From Actinomycetes bacterium (GTDB lineage Bacteria > Actinomycetota > Actinomycetes > Mycobacteriales > Mycobacteriaceae): DNA of 32,125 bases. The DNA is taken from contig JAEWRC010000176.1 in the NCBI GenBank assembly GCA_023460175.1, forward strand, positions 1-32,125. Direction: 5' to 3'. The notes under the pieces are model-generated. The model saw only the letters and a list, made by a program, of their open reading frames with translations, did not search any database and was not told where the DNA came from. Within the stretch, counting starts at the first letter, position 1. The number at the start of each line of letters is the position of its first letter. Position numbers and translations under genes: made by a program. Shown here piece after piece: positions 25,183-32,125 of the stretch.

Positions 25183-27024
25183 ATGAGTGAGTCGGAGCGT
25201 TCAGAAGAATACTCGGACGGCGTCGGCATGGGCATGTCCAGCGAGGATGCCGCCGAGCTCGAGCAGCTGCGGCGGGAAGCCGCGGTGCTGCGCGAGCAGT
25301 TGGCCGAGGCCGCGGGCAACCTCGGAAGCGCCCGCAGCGCACGCGATGTGCATCAACTCAAGGCCCGGATCGACTCGCTCGCCACGCGCAACGCGAAATT
25401 GATGGAAACTCTTAAAGAAGCCCGTCAGCAACTCCTCGCCCTGCGCGAAGAGGTGGACCGGCTGGGGCAGCCGCCCAGCGGTTACGGCGTGGTGCTCGAC
25501 GTGGCCGAGGACGACACCGTCGACGTGTTCACCTCGGGGCGCAAGATGCGGCTGACGGTCTCGCCCAACATCGACGTCAACACCCTCAAGAAGGGCCAGA
25601 CCGTTCGGCTCAACGAGGCGTTGACGGTGGTCGAGGCGGGCAGCTTCGAGTCGGTCGGCGAGATCAGCTCGCTGCGCGAGATCCTGGCCGACGGCAAGCG
25701 CGCGCTGGTGGTCGGCCACGCCGACGAGGAGCGCATCGTCTGGTTGGCCGAGCCGTTGATCGCCGCCAACGATCTGCCGGCCGAGGTCGCCGGGTCGCTC
25801 ACCGAGGCCGAGCTGGAACTGCGGCCCCGCAAGCTCCGTCCCGGTGATTCGCTGTTGGTGGACACCAAGGCCGGCTACGCCTTCGAGCGCATCCCCAAGG
25901 CCGAGGTCGAGGACCTCGTGCTCGAGGAGGTGCCCGACGTCAGCTACCACGACATCGGCGGCCTGACCCGGCAGATCGAGCAGATCCGCGACGCCGTGGA
26001 GCTGCCCTTCCTGCACAAGGATCTCTACCGCGAGTACGCGCTGCGGCCGCCCAAGGGTGTGTTGCTCTACGGCCCGCCCGGCTGCGGTAAGACGCTGATC
26101 GCCAAGGCGGTGGCAAACTCGCTGGCCAAGAAGATGGCCGAGCTGCGCGGCGAGGAATCCCGGGAAGCCAAGTCGTACTTCCTGAACATTAAGGGCCCCG
26201 AGCTGCTCAACAAGTTCGTCGGCGAGACCGAGCGGCACATCCGGCTGATCTTCCAGCGGGCCCGGGAGAAGGCCTCCGAGGGCACTCCGGTGATCGTGTT
26301 CTTCGACGAGATGGACTCGATCTTCCGCACCCGCGGCACGGGCGTGAGCTCGGATGTGGAGACCACGGTGGTCCCGCAGTTGCTCAGCGAGATCGACGGC
26401 GTCGAGGGCCTGGAGAACGTCATCGTCATCGGCGCCTCCAACCGTGAGGACATGATCGACCCGGCGATCCTGCGGCCCGGCCGTCTGGACGTCAAGATCA
26501 AGATCGAGCGCCCGGACGCCGAGTCCGCCCAGGACATCTTCAGCAAGTACCTCACCGAGGAACTGCCGATCAACGACGACGACCTCGCGGAGTTCAGCGG
26601 CGACCGCAGCCTGACCATCAAGGCCATGATCGAGAAGGTCGTCGACCGGATGTACGCCGAGATCGACGACAACCGGTTCCTGGAGGTCACCTACGCCAAC
26701 GGTGACAAGGAAGTCATGTACTTCAAGGACTTCAACTCCGGGGCCATGATCCAGAACGTCGTGGACCGGGCGAAGAAGAACGCCATCAAATCGGTGCTGG
26801 AGACCGGCCAGAAGGGGCTGCGCATCCAGCATCTGCTGGACTCCATCGTCGACGAGTTCGCCGAGAACGAGGACCTGCCCAACACCACCAATCCCGATGA
26901 CTGGGCACGGATCTCGGGCAAGAAGGGCGAGCGGATCGTCTACATCCGCACGCTGGTCACGGGCAAGAGTTCCAGTGCCAGCCGCGCGATCGACACCGAG
27001 AGCAACCTCGGCCAGTACCTCTAG
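25183..27024 (+). CDS. mpa: Proteasome-associated AAA+ ATPase Mpa (ARC)
   Basis: Mpa forms the hexameric ring that recognises Pup on tagged proteins, unfolds them and feeds them to the PrcBA core. The 613-residue protein has an N-terminal coiled coil (about 20-90, AELEQLRREAAVLREQL and LKEARQQLLALREEVDRL) that binds Pup, then two OB-fold domains (about 95-240). The AAA+ module has Walker A GPPGCGKT (297-304, Lys303) and Walker B VIVFFDEMDS (Asp375, Glu376). The C-terminus is GQYL, whose penultimate Tyr docks into the alpha-ring pockets of the core. ATG 25183 follows AGGAG at 6 bp. It is transcribed in the same direction as dop and pup-prcBA but is separated from them by a membrane-protein gene. 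Confidence 0.98.
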   Translation: MSESERSEEYSDGVGMGMSSEDAAELEQLRREAAVLREQLAEAAGNLGSARSARDVHQLKARIDSLATRNAKLMETLKEARQQLLALREEVDRLGQPPSGYGVVLDVAEDDTVDVFTSGRKMRLTVSPNIDVNTLKKGQTVRLNEALTVVEAGSFESVGEISSLREILADGKRALVVGHADEERIVWLAEPLIAANDLPAEVAGSLTEAELELRPRKLRPGDSLLVDTKAGYAFERIPKAEVEDLVLEEVPDVSYHDIGGLTRQIEQIRDAVELPFLHKDLYREYALRPPKGVLLYGPPGCGKTLIAKAVANSLAKKMAELRGEESREAKSYFLNIKGPELLNKFVGETERHIRLIFQRAREKASEGTPVIVFFDEMDSIFRTRGTGVSSDVETTVVPQLLSEIDGVEGLENVIVIGASNREDMIDPAILRPGRLDVKIKIERPDAESAQDIFSKYLTEELPINDDDLAEFSGDRSLTIKAMIEKVVDRMYAEIDDNRFLEVTYANGDKEVMYFKDFNSGAMIQNVVDRAKKNAIKSVLETGQKGLRIQHLLDSIVDEFAENEDLPNTTNPDDWARISGKKGERIVYIRTLVTGKSSSASRAIDTESNLGQYL

Positions 27025-28172
27025 GCTCGCGGGTTGCCGGCCGTGTAGGTCCGGTAGCGGTCCCGCGCGACCAGGGTGCGGCGCAGGTCGTCGAGCAGCG
27101 GATCCAGGAACTGGGCGCGGTACTCGGTGTCGCTGACCGCGCGCGCCGCGAGGTACATGAAGGTGAGCGCGGTCAGGAACAGCGTCATCTGGATCAGCGC
27201 GTCCGGGACGGGCAGCGTCATCCCCAGCACCTGGCCGTCGGAGGGGCCGCCGTTGGTCCACGCGTCCAACAGTTCCGGGCTGATCAGGATCAGGCCGAAG
27301 ACCATGAAGATCATGCCCGTGGCGACCGCCACCGTGAGCACCTGCACCAGCTGGGACAGCGCCACCACGTAGACCACGTTGAGGCGTTCGGCCGCCGACA
27401 GCGGCACCCGGCGCGGGCGGTCCGGCAGATCCTCGAACGGGGTGTCGGCCAACGTATTTGCGTCCTCGTCGCGCTTGGCGTCGGGGTCCAGGATCGGACG
27501 GACCCGGCTCAGGGTGTTCGACACCAGGAACGCCGCGGCGATGACGAACAGGAACAGCAGCGCCAGCCAGAGCCGGCCGCGGCTGATCGTCGAGGCCATG
27601 GTCCACACCGGCGAGTTGAAGAACACCAGCACGGTCAGCAGCATCACCGGCAACGCCCGCAGCATCAGCGCCCCGATGGAAGCGAGGTTGGTCAGCGTCA
27701 TTCGCGCCGCCCAGCCCAGGATGGCCCCGACTCCCGTTGCCGTGCACAGCAATATCAGCCCGATGATGACGACGTCGAGCACGATGTCGACGAACACCAG
27801 GACGCTCGGCCCGCCGAAGACGGCGCCGAGCAGGGCGACGCCGACCGAGACCAGGGCGATCAGCCGACGCCGGGGGGCCGACTCGACGCGGTTGGTCAGC
27901 CAGCCCGTCAGCGTGGCCACGGGCAGCACCAGCACGACGATGAACAGCACGAACCATTCGGTGCGCGTCGGGGTTCCGTCGATGTCGATGGTGTGCTCGC
28001 CGGTGACCGCGACCACCAGGATCGACGACAACATCACGAGCGCGAACGCGGCCTGCGCGGGCGCGGACCGGGACACCACCCGTCGCACCAGCGTGCCCGG
28101 CCGCAGCACGTAGGGCAGGCCGTTGCGCAGGAACCAGCGTTCGGCCTCGGCGCGCCTGAAATCGGTGGTCAT
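27021..28172 (-). CDS. Multi-pass membrane protein, Rv2113-like
   Basis: A 383-residue integral membrane protein. The N-terminus is cytoplasmic-looking and basic (AERWFLRNGLPYVLRPGTLV), followed by hydrophobic segments around residues 38-57, 70-90, 104-150, 165-185, 195-220, 268-300 and 320-345, so roughly eight helices. A charged loop with DPDAKRDEDANTL and DLPDRPRRVPLSAAERL separates the two halves. No enzyme or transporter motif is recognised. It occupies the position of Rv2113, between dop and mpa, in the opposite direction to both. Its stop overlaps the mpa stop region by 3 bp. The start at 28172 (MTTDFRRAEAERW) is used; the frame continues far upstream antisense to dop and is not coding there. 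Confidence 0.85.
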   Translation of the reverse strand: MTTDFRRAEAERWFLRNGLPYVLRPGTLVRRVVSRSAPAQAAFALVMLSSILVVAVTGEHTIDIDGTPTRTEWFVLFIVVLVLPVATLTGWLTNRVESAPRRRLIALVSVGVALLGAVFGGPSVLVFVDIVLDVVIIGLILLCTATGVGAILGWAARMTLTNLASIGALMLRALPVMLLTVLVFFNSPVWTMASTISRGRLWLALLFLFVIAAAFLVSNTLSRVRPILDPDAKRDEDANTLADTPFEDLPDRPRRVPLSAAERLNVVYVVALSQLVQVLTVAVATGMIFMVFGLILISPELLDAWTNGGPSDGQVLGMTLPVPDALIQMTLFLTALTFMYLAARAVSDTEYRAQFLDPLLDDLRRTLVARDRYRTYTAGNPRA

Positions 28173-28240
28173 CTCGTCGCCAACTCCACACCGTCGGGCG
28201 GGGCCGCGCAAGCAGCGACACGACCCACAGCCTCTGCCGC

Positions 28241-28283
28241 TCGGGCTCCTCCGCGGCCTCGTGCCTCGGCCGCTGCGTCGCCC
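28241..28283 (+). repeat. 43-bp direct repeat, copy 1 (dop leader)
   Basis: This copy is identical over 43 bases to 28298-28340. It contains GCGGCC (28253-28258) and GGCCGC (28268-28273) around a 9-base loop, so each copy can form a hairpin. It lies between the divergent starts of the membrane-protein gene and dop. Confidence 0.95.
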
Positions 28284-28297
28284 GCTGTGTTGGATGG

Positions 28298-28340
28298 TCG
28301 GGCTCCTCCGCGGCCTCGTGCCTCGGCCGCTGCGTCGCCC
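28298..28340 (+). repeat. 43-bp direct repeat, copy 2 (dop leader)
   Basis: Second perfect copy, 57 bp downstream of the first with a 14-bp spacer, ending 15 bases before the dop start codon. It has the same internal GCGGCC/GGCCGC inverted repeat. The two copies fill about half of the 183-bp divergent intergenic region. Confidence 0.95.
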
Positions 28341-28355
28341 TCTAGGCTGGTGTGC

Positions 28356-29852
28356 ATGCAAAGGATCATCGGCACCGAGGTGGAGTACGGCATCTCGTCG
28401 CCGTCCGACCCGACCGCGAACCCGATCCTGACCTCCACGCAGGCCGTGCTCGCCTATGCCGCGGCAGCCGGAATTCAGCGGGCCAAGCGGACGCGCTGGG
28501 ACTACGAGGTGGAATCGCCGCTGCGCGATGTGCGCGGATTCGACCTGAGCCGCTCGACGGGACCGCCGCCGATCATCGACGCCGACGAGGTGGGTGCGGC
28601 GAACATGATCCTGACCAACGGCGCGCGGCTCTATGTCGACCACGCGCATCCGGAGTACTCGGCACCCGAGGTCACGGACCCGTTGGACGCGGTGATCTGG
28701 GACAAGGCCGGCGAACGGGTGATGGAGGCCGCGGCACGGCACGTGGCGTCCGTGCCCGGGGCGGTCAAGCTGCAGCTGTACAAGAACAACGTGGACGGCA
28801 AGGGCGCGTCCTACGGTTCGCACGAGAACTACCTGATGAGCCGGCACACCCCGTTCTCGGCGGTCATCGCCGGGCTGACGCCGTTCCTGGTGTCGCGGCA
28901 GATCATCAGCGGGTCGGGGCGCGTCGGCTTGGGGCCCTCCGGCGACGAGCCGGGCTTCCAGCTGTCCCAGCGCGCGGACTACATCGAGGTCGAGGTCGGC
29001 CTGGAGACCACGCTCAAGCGCGGCATCATCAACACCCGCGACGAGCCGCACGCCGACGCCGACAAGTACCGCCGGTTGCACGTCATCATCGGCGACGCGA
29101 ACCTGGCCGAGACCTCGACCTATCTCAAGGTGGGCACCATGTCGCTGGTGCTCGATCTGATCGAGGAGAACGTCGACCTCTCGGACCTGGCGCTGGCCCG
29201 GCCGGTGCATGCGGTCCACGTCATCAGCCGCGACCCGACGCTGCGCGCCACCGTCGCGTTGGCCGACGGCCGCGAGCTGACCGCCCTTGCGCTGCAACGC
29301 ATCTACTTGGACCGGGTGGCCAAGCTGGTAGACAGCCGCGATCCCGATCCGCGGGCCACCCACGTCATCGAGACGTGGGCCGAGGTCCTGGATCTGCTGG
29401 AACGCGATCCGATGGAGTGCGCCGAGATCCTGGACTGGCCGGCGAAGCTGCGTCTGCTCGAGGGCTTCCGTCAGCGGGAGAACTTGAGCTGGTCGGCGCC
29501 GCGGCTGCACCTGGTGGACCTGCAGTACTCGGATGTGCGGCTCGACAAGGGCCTGTACAACCGGCTGGTGGCGCGCGGGTCGATGAAGCGGTTGGTCACC
29601 GAGCAGCAGGTGCTCGACGCGGTCGATAATCCGCCGACCGACACCCGCGCCTATTTCCGCGGTGAATGCCTGCGGCGGTTCGGTGCCGATATTGCGGCGG
29701 CAAGCTGGGATTCGGTGATTTTCGATCTCGGCGGCGACTCGCTGGTCCGCATCCCCACCCTGGAGCCGCTGCGCGGCAGTAAAGCGCACGTCGGGGCGCT
29801 GTTGGATTCGGTGGACAGCGCAGCCGAATTGGTCGAACAGCTAACGAACTAG
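28356..29852 (+). CDS. dop: Pup deamidase/depupylase Dop
   Basis: Dop converts the C-terminal Gln of Pup to Glu so that PafA can ligate it, and also removes Pup from tagged proteins. The 498-residue protein belongs to the carboxylate-amine/glutamine-synthetase-like ligase family. It starts MQRIIGTEVEYGI, with the metal-binding Glu8 and Glu10. Catalytic Asp95 is in RLYVDHAHPEYSAPE, the same number as in the M. tuberculosis protein. The Dop-specific loop follows Met1-Gly45 (about residues 37-75). The ATG at 28356 has no visible Shine-Dalgarno, because the 43-bp repeat ends 15 bases upstream. The paralogous ligase PafA is not in this window. A 9-bp hairpin separates dop from pup. Confidence 0.97.
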   Translation: MQRIIGTEVEYGISSPSDPTANPILTSTQAVLAYAAAAGIQRAKRTRWDYEVESPLRDVRGFDLSRSTGPPPIIDADEVGAANMILTNGARLYVDHAHPEYSAPEVTDPLDAVIWDKAGERVMEAAARHVASVPGAVKLQLYKNNVDGKGASYGSHENYLMSRHTPFSAVIAGLTPFLVSRQIISGSGRVGLGPSGDEPGFQLSQRADYIEVEVGLETTLKRGIINTRDEPHADADKYRRLHVIIGDANLAETSTYLKVGTMSLVLDLIEENVDLSDLALARPVHAVHVISRDPTLRATVALADGRELTALALQRIYLDRVAKLVDSRDPDPRATHVIETWAEVLDLLERDPMECAEILDWPAKLRLLEGFRQRENLSWSAPRLHLVDLQYSDVRLDKGLYNRLVARGSMKRLVTEQQVLDAVDNPPTDTRAYFRGECLRRFGADIAAASWDSVIFDLGGDSLVRIPTLEPLRGSKAHVGALLDSVDSAAELVEQLTN

Positions 29853-29860
29853 CCGCTATC

Positions 29861-29884
29861 CCGGGCAATCCGAATATTGCCCGG
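29861..29884 (+). terminator. Hairpin between dop and pup
   Basis: CCGGGCAAT (29861-29869) pairs perfectly with ATTGCCCGG (29876-29884) around a 6-base loop, 8 bases after the dop stop. No T-run follows, so it is a weak terminator candidate; it could equally be an operator or part of the pup promoter, since a TAGTGT -10-like hexamer follows at 29885-29890. Confidence 0.4.
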
Positions 29885-29925
29885 TAGTGTGGAAATACAT
29901 CTGGCGTTGCACAGGAGGATTAGCG

Positions 29926-30117
29926 ATGGCTCAGGAGCAGACCAAGCGTGGTGGCGGCGGCGGCGATGACGACGACCTCGACTCTGGAAGTGGTGGCCAG
30001 GAACGTCGCGAGAAGCTCGCCGGGGACACCGACGATCTGCTCGACGAGATCGACGATGTCCTCGAGGAGAATGCCGAAGACTTCGTGCGCGCGTACGTGC
30101 AAAAGGGTGGCCAGTGA
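29926..30117 (+). CDS. pup: Prokaryotic ubiquitin-like protein Pup
   Basis: A 63-residue, mostly disordered tag protein. It begins MAQEQTKRGGGGGDDDDLD; the central helix-forming part is TDDLLDEIDDVLEENAEDF, which threads into the Mpa coiled coil. The C-terminus is VQKGGQ, with the terminal Gln that Dop must deamidate to Glu before PafA links it to lysines of target proteins. It is one residue shorter than the M. tuberculosis protein owing to differences near residues 18-25. AGGAGG (29912-29917) precedes the ATG by 8 bases. The stop overlaps prcB (GTGA), so Pup and the core protease are co-translated. Confidence 0.98.
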   Translation: MAQEQTKRGGGGGDDDDLDSGSGGQERREKLAGDTDDLLDEIDDVLEENAEDFVRAYVQKGGQ

Positions 30118-31001
30118 GCTGGTCGTTCAACGCTTCCAGTGACCGCCTGACCCCTCAACCACTCATCACCGAGTTGTCCTCGTTCGCCGATCTGTTGCGC
30201 CGGCAGGCGCCGGATCTGCTTCCGAATGTCCGCGATTCGATCGGCTCGGGGGCGGATCTTCCGCACGGCACCACCATCGTGGCGCTGAAGTACCCCGGCG
30301 GCGTGCTGATCGCCGGTGACCGCCGCTCGACGCAGGGCCACATGATCGCCGGGCGCGATGTGCAGAAGGTTTACATCACCGACGATTACACCGCCACCGG
30401 TATCGCCGGCACCGCGGCCATCGCCGTGGAGTTCGCCCGGCTGTATGCCGTGGAACTCGAGCACTACGAGAAGCTCGAGGGTGTGGCCCTGACCTTCCAG
30501 GGCAAGGTGAACCGACTGGCCACCATGGTGCGCGGCAACCTCGGCGCGGCGCTGCAGGGCTTCGTCGCGCTGCCGCTGCTGGTCGGTTACGACGTCGACG
30601 ATCCCAACTCGCGCGGCGCGGGGCGGATCGTGTCGTTCGATGCGGCCGGCGGCTGGAACGTCGAGGTCGAGGGCTACCAGTCGGTGGGCTCGGGTTCGCT
30701 GTTCGCGAAGTCGGCGATGAAGAAGATGTACTCCCGGGTCTCGGATGCCGACTCGGCGCTCGCGGTGGCCGTCGAGGCGCTGTACGACGCGGCCGACGAC
30801 GACTCGGCCACCGGTGGGCCAGACCTGGTGCGCGGTATCTATCCCACCGCGGTCACCATCGACGCCGACGGCGCCGGGGACGTGCCCGAGGATCGCATCG
30901 CCGAGCTGGCCCGCGCGGTGGTCGCCAGCCGCTCGCGCTCCGATACCTTTGGTCCCGACGACAATTCCGGCATCAACGCCGCACCCCGGGGTGACGCATG
31001 A
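30114..31001 (+). CDS. prcB: 20S proteasome beta subunit PrcB
   Basis: PrcB forms the two inner seven-membered rings of the core protease and carries the active sites. The 295-residue precursor has a 52-residue propeptide ending PHG. Autocleavage before Thr53 (TTIVALKYPGG) exposes the N-terminal nucleophile. Other family features are GDRRSTQGHMIAGRDVQKV, with the conserved Lys of the active site region, and the GTAAIAVEFARLYAVELEHY helix. The GTG at 30114 overlaps the pup stop, and the stop overlaps the prcA ATG, so translation is coupled through all three genes. Confidence 0.98.
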   Translation: MSWSFNASSDRLTPQPLITELSSFADLLRRQAPDLLPNVRDSIGSGADLPHGTTIVALKYPGGVLIAGDRRSTQGHMIAGRDVQKVYITDDYTATGIAGTAAIAVEFARLYAVELEHYEKLEGVALTFQGKVNRLATMVRGNLGAALQGFVALPLLVGYDVDDPNSRGAGRIVSFDAAGGWNVEVEGYQSVGSGSLFAKSAMKKMYSRVSDADSALAVAVEALYDAADDDSATGGPDLVRGIYPTAVTIDADGAGDVPEDRIAELARAVVASRSRSDTFGPDDNSGINAAPRGDA

Positions 31002-31708
31002 GCTTTCCGTATTTCATCTCGCCCGAACAGGCGATGCGTGAGCGCAGCGAACTCGCGCGCAAGGGCATTGCCCGCGGCCGCAGCGTCATCGTGTTGGCCT
31101 ACGCGGACGGTGTGCTGTTCGTCGCCGAGAACCCTTCGCGGTCGCTGCAGAAGGTGAGCGAACTCTACGACCGGATCGGCTTCGCCGCCGTCGGCCGCTT
31201 CAACGAGTTCGACAACCTGCGGCGCGGTGGGATCCAGTTCGCCGATACCCGCGGCTACGCCTACGACCGTCGCGATGTCACCGGTCGCCAGTTGGCCAAC
31301 GTGTATGCCAACACGCTCGGTTCGATCTTCACCGAGCAGGCCAAACCGTACGAGGTGGAACTCTGCGTCGCCGAGGTCGCGCACTTCGGTGAGTCGAAAG
31401 CGCCTGAGCTGTACCGGATCACCTACGACGGGTCCATTGCCGACGAACCGCATTTCGTCGTGATGGGCGGCACCACTGATCCCATCATCGCGGCGCTGAA
31501 GGACTCCTACACCGAGAACGCCGAGTTGGGCGACGCGGTGCTGACCGCGGTCCACGCGATGCAGGCCACCGAGGGCGACAGCGAACCCCGCGTTCTCGGT
31601 CCCGCCACCCTCGAGGTTGCGGTCCTGGAGGCCACCAAGCCGCGGCGGGCCTTCCGGCGCATCACCGGTTCCGCGCTCGAGGCGCTGCTGCCGCAACCGG
31701 AAGCCTGA
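30998..31708 (+). CDS. prcA: 20S proteasome alpha subunit PrcA
   Basis: PrcA forms the outer seven-membered rings and controls entry into the chamber. The 236-residue protein starts MSFPYFISPEQAMRERSEL, in which the first residues form the gate over the pore and the following helix (H0) binds the ring neighbours. Its surface pockets accept the C-terminal Gln-Tyr-Leu of Mpa, which is encoded in this window. It lacks the N-terminal Thr nucleophile, so it is non-catalytic. The C-terminal end (RRAFRRITGSALEALLPQPEA) is basic. It is the last gene of the pup-prcB-prcA operon; 61 bp separate it from the converging HNH gene. Confidence 0.98.
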   Translation: MSFPYFISPEQAMRERSELARKGIARGRSVIVLAYADGVLFVAENPSRSLQKVSELYDRIGFAAVGRFNEFDNLRRGGIQFADTRGYAYDRRDVTGRQLANVYANTLGSIFTEQAKPYEVELCVAEVAHFGESKAPELYRITYDGSIADEPHFVVMGGTTDPIIAALKDSYTENAELGDAVLTAVHAMQATEGDSEPRVLGPATLEVAVLEATKPRRAFRRITGSALEALLPQPEA

Positions 31709-31769
31709 TCTAAGCCAGCTGCGGAAGTATCCGATCCCGCACCTCCAGCCGTTGCCGGCTCCGGAACCC

Positions 31770-32125
31770 TCAGAACGGGGGCGGATCGGCCGCATCGTCG
31801 GGCCCCTCTCGGGTGTAGGGATCTTGTTTCGAATGTTCCGCTCGGGGTGAATACCTTTGGCGTGCTTGGGCATTGTTGCCCCGTTCGGTTTTGATGCGTT
31901 GGGCTTGGTCGGCTTTGCGGGTGCGTTGGCGACGGGGCATTTGTAGGCCGCGGTCGGGGTTGGTGGGCTTGGTGGGTCGGGTTGGTCGGATGGGTGTCGG
32001 CAGGGTGGCGGTGGTGGTGTTCCAGTTCGGGAACGCGATCTTGCTGCCGGGGTGGGTGGTGTAGTTCTTGCCCGCCGGTGTGGTCCAGACGATGGTGCCG
32101 TCGGGGTGTTGGGTTTCGGACCATT
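31770..32125 (-). CDS. C-terminal part of a 13E12/DUF222-type HNH endonuclease
   Basis: A minus-strand frame of 117 codons enters from beyond the window edge and ends at the TGA at 31772-31770. It has no start codon inside the window. It reads WSETQHPDGTIVWTTPAGKN and then YTTHPGSKIAFPNWN, the end of the HNH domain region in mycobacterial 13E12-repeat proteins. A basic, Pro/Thr-rich tail follows (RPTRPTKPTNPDRG, RRQRTRKADQAQR). These proteins are multicopy in mycobacteria and are linked to mobile or repeat sequences; REP13E12 elements serve as phage attachment sites in M. tuberculosis. The catalytic His-Asn-His residues would be mostly outside the window. It is convergent with prcA. Confidence 0.82.
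   Translation of the reverse strand, partial: WSETQHPDGTIVWTTPAGKNYTTHPGSKIAFPNWNTTTATLPTPIRPTRPTKPTNPDRGLQMPRRQRTRKADQAQRIKTERGNNAQARQRYSPRAEHSKQDPYTREGPDDAADPPPF

Noticed and set aside
28241..28340. CRISPR-like array
   Set aside because: Only two copies, a 14-bp spacer and no cas genes; it is a simple direct repeat.
31747..31760. Short hairpin AGCCG/CGGCT after prcA as a terminator
   Set aside because: A 5-bp stem with no T-run; too weak to call.

Overview
The window is high-GC DNA from a Mycobacterium/Mycolicibacterium-type actinobacterium. The diagnostic content is a Pup-proteasome locus (mpa, dop, pup, prcB, prcA), mycothiol biosynthesis (mshC), CadI, LppK- and MTB12-like secreted antigens, and a 13E12-type HNH nuclease fragment. 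The gene order largely follows the M. tuberculosis Rv2138-Rv2109c block read in reverse. Comparisons with M. tuberculosis come from remembered proteins, not from a search.

Bases 1-6183 hold the start of an LppL-like lipoprotein, a small conserved protein, uppP, the actinobacterial trio phosphomutase-like/DUF3090/kinase-like, a META-domain lipoprotein, cysQ and mshC. Bases 6194-15828 hold a PAC2-family gene, metH behind a candidate S-adenosylhomocysteine riboswitch, an NmrA-like oxidoreductase, a HAD phosphatase, a GlcP-like sugar transporter broken by an 8-bp tandem duplication, hisE, hisG and a DUF4126 membrane protein.

Bases 15825-21257 look accessory. They carry a flavin disulfide oxidoreductase, a divergent arsenic/cadmium cluster (arsR, cadI, arsR, acr3, arsC) with palindromic ArsR operators, and a CmtR-like repressor with a short cation transporter. 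CadI, ArsR and Acr3/ArsC are at Rv2640c-Rv2643 in M. tuberculosis, so here they have a different address. The conserved backbone then resumes with a thioesterase and RecB-like nuclease pair, trmI, DUF503 and two MTB12-domain exported proteins.

Bases 25183-31708 are the proteasome region: the Mpa ATPase, a convergent membrane protein, Dop, and the translationally coupled pup-prcB-prcA operon. Pup is deamidated by Dop, ligated to targets by PafA (not in this window), recognised by the Mpa coiled coil and fed into the PrcBA core. The window closes inside an HNH nuclease gene on the minus strand.

The most notable items are the SAH riboswitch in front of an enteric-type MetH, the frameshifted sugar transporter with a Crp-like site, the 32-nt palindrome that covers the start codon of the second arsR, the conserved but uncharacterised kinase/DUF3090/phosphomutase trio, and a 43-bp direct repeat in the dop leader. 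No intergenic gap exceeds about 200 bp, and I saw no tRNA, rRNA, insertion sequence or CRISPR array.
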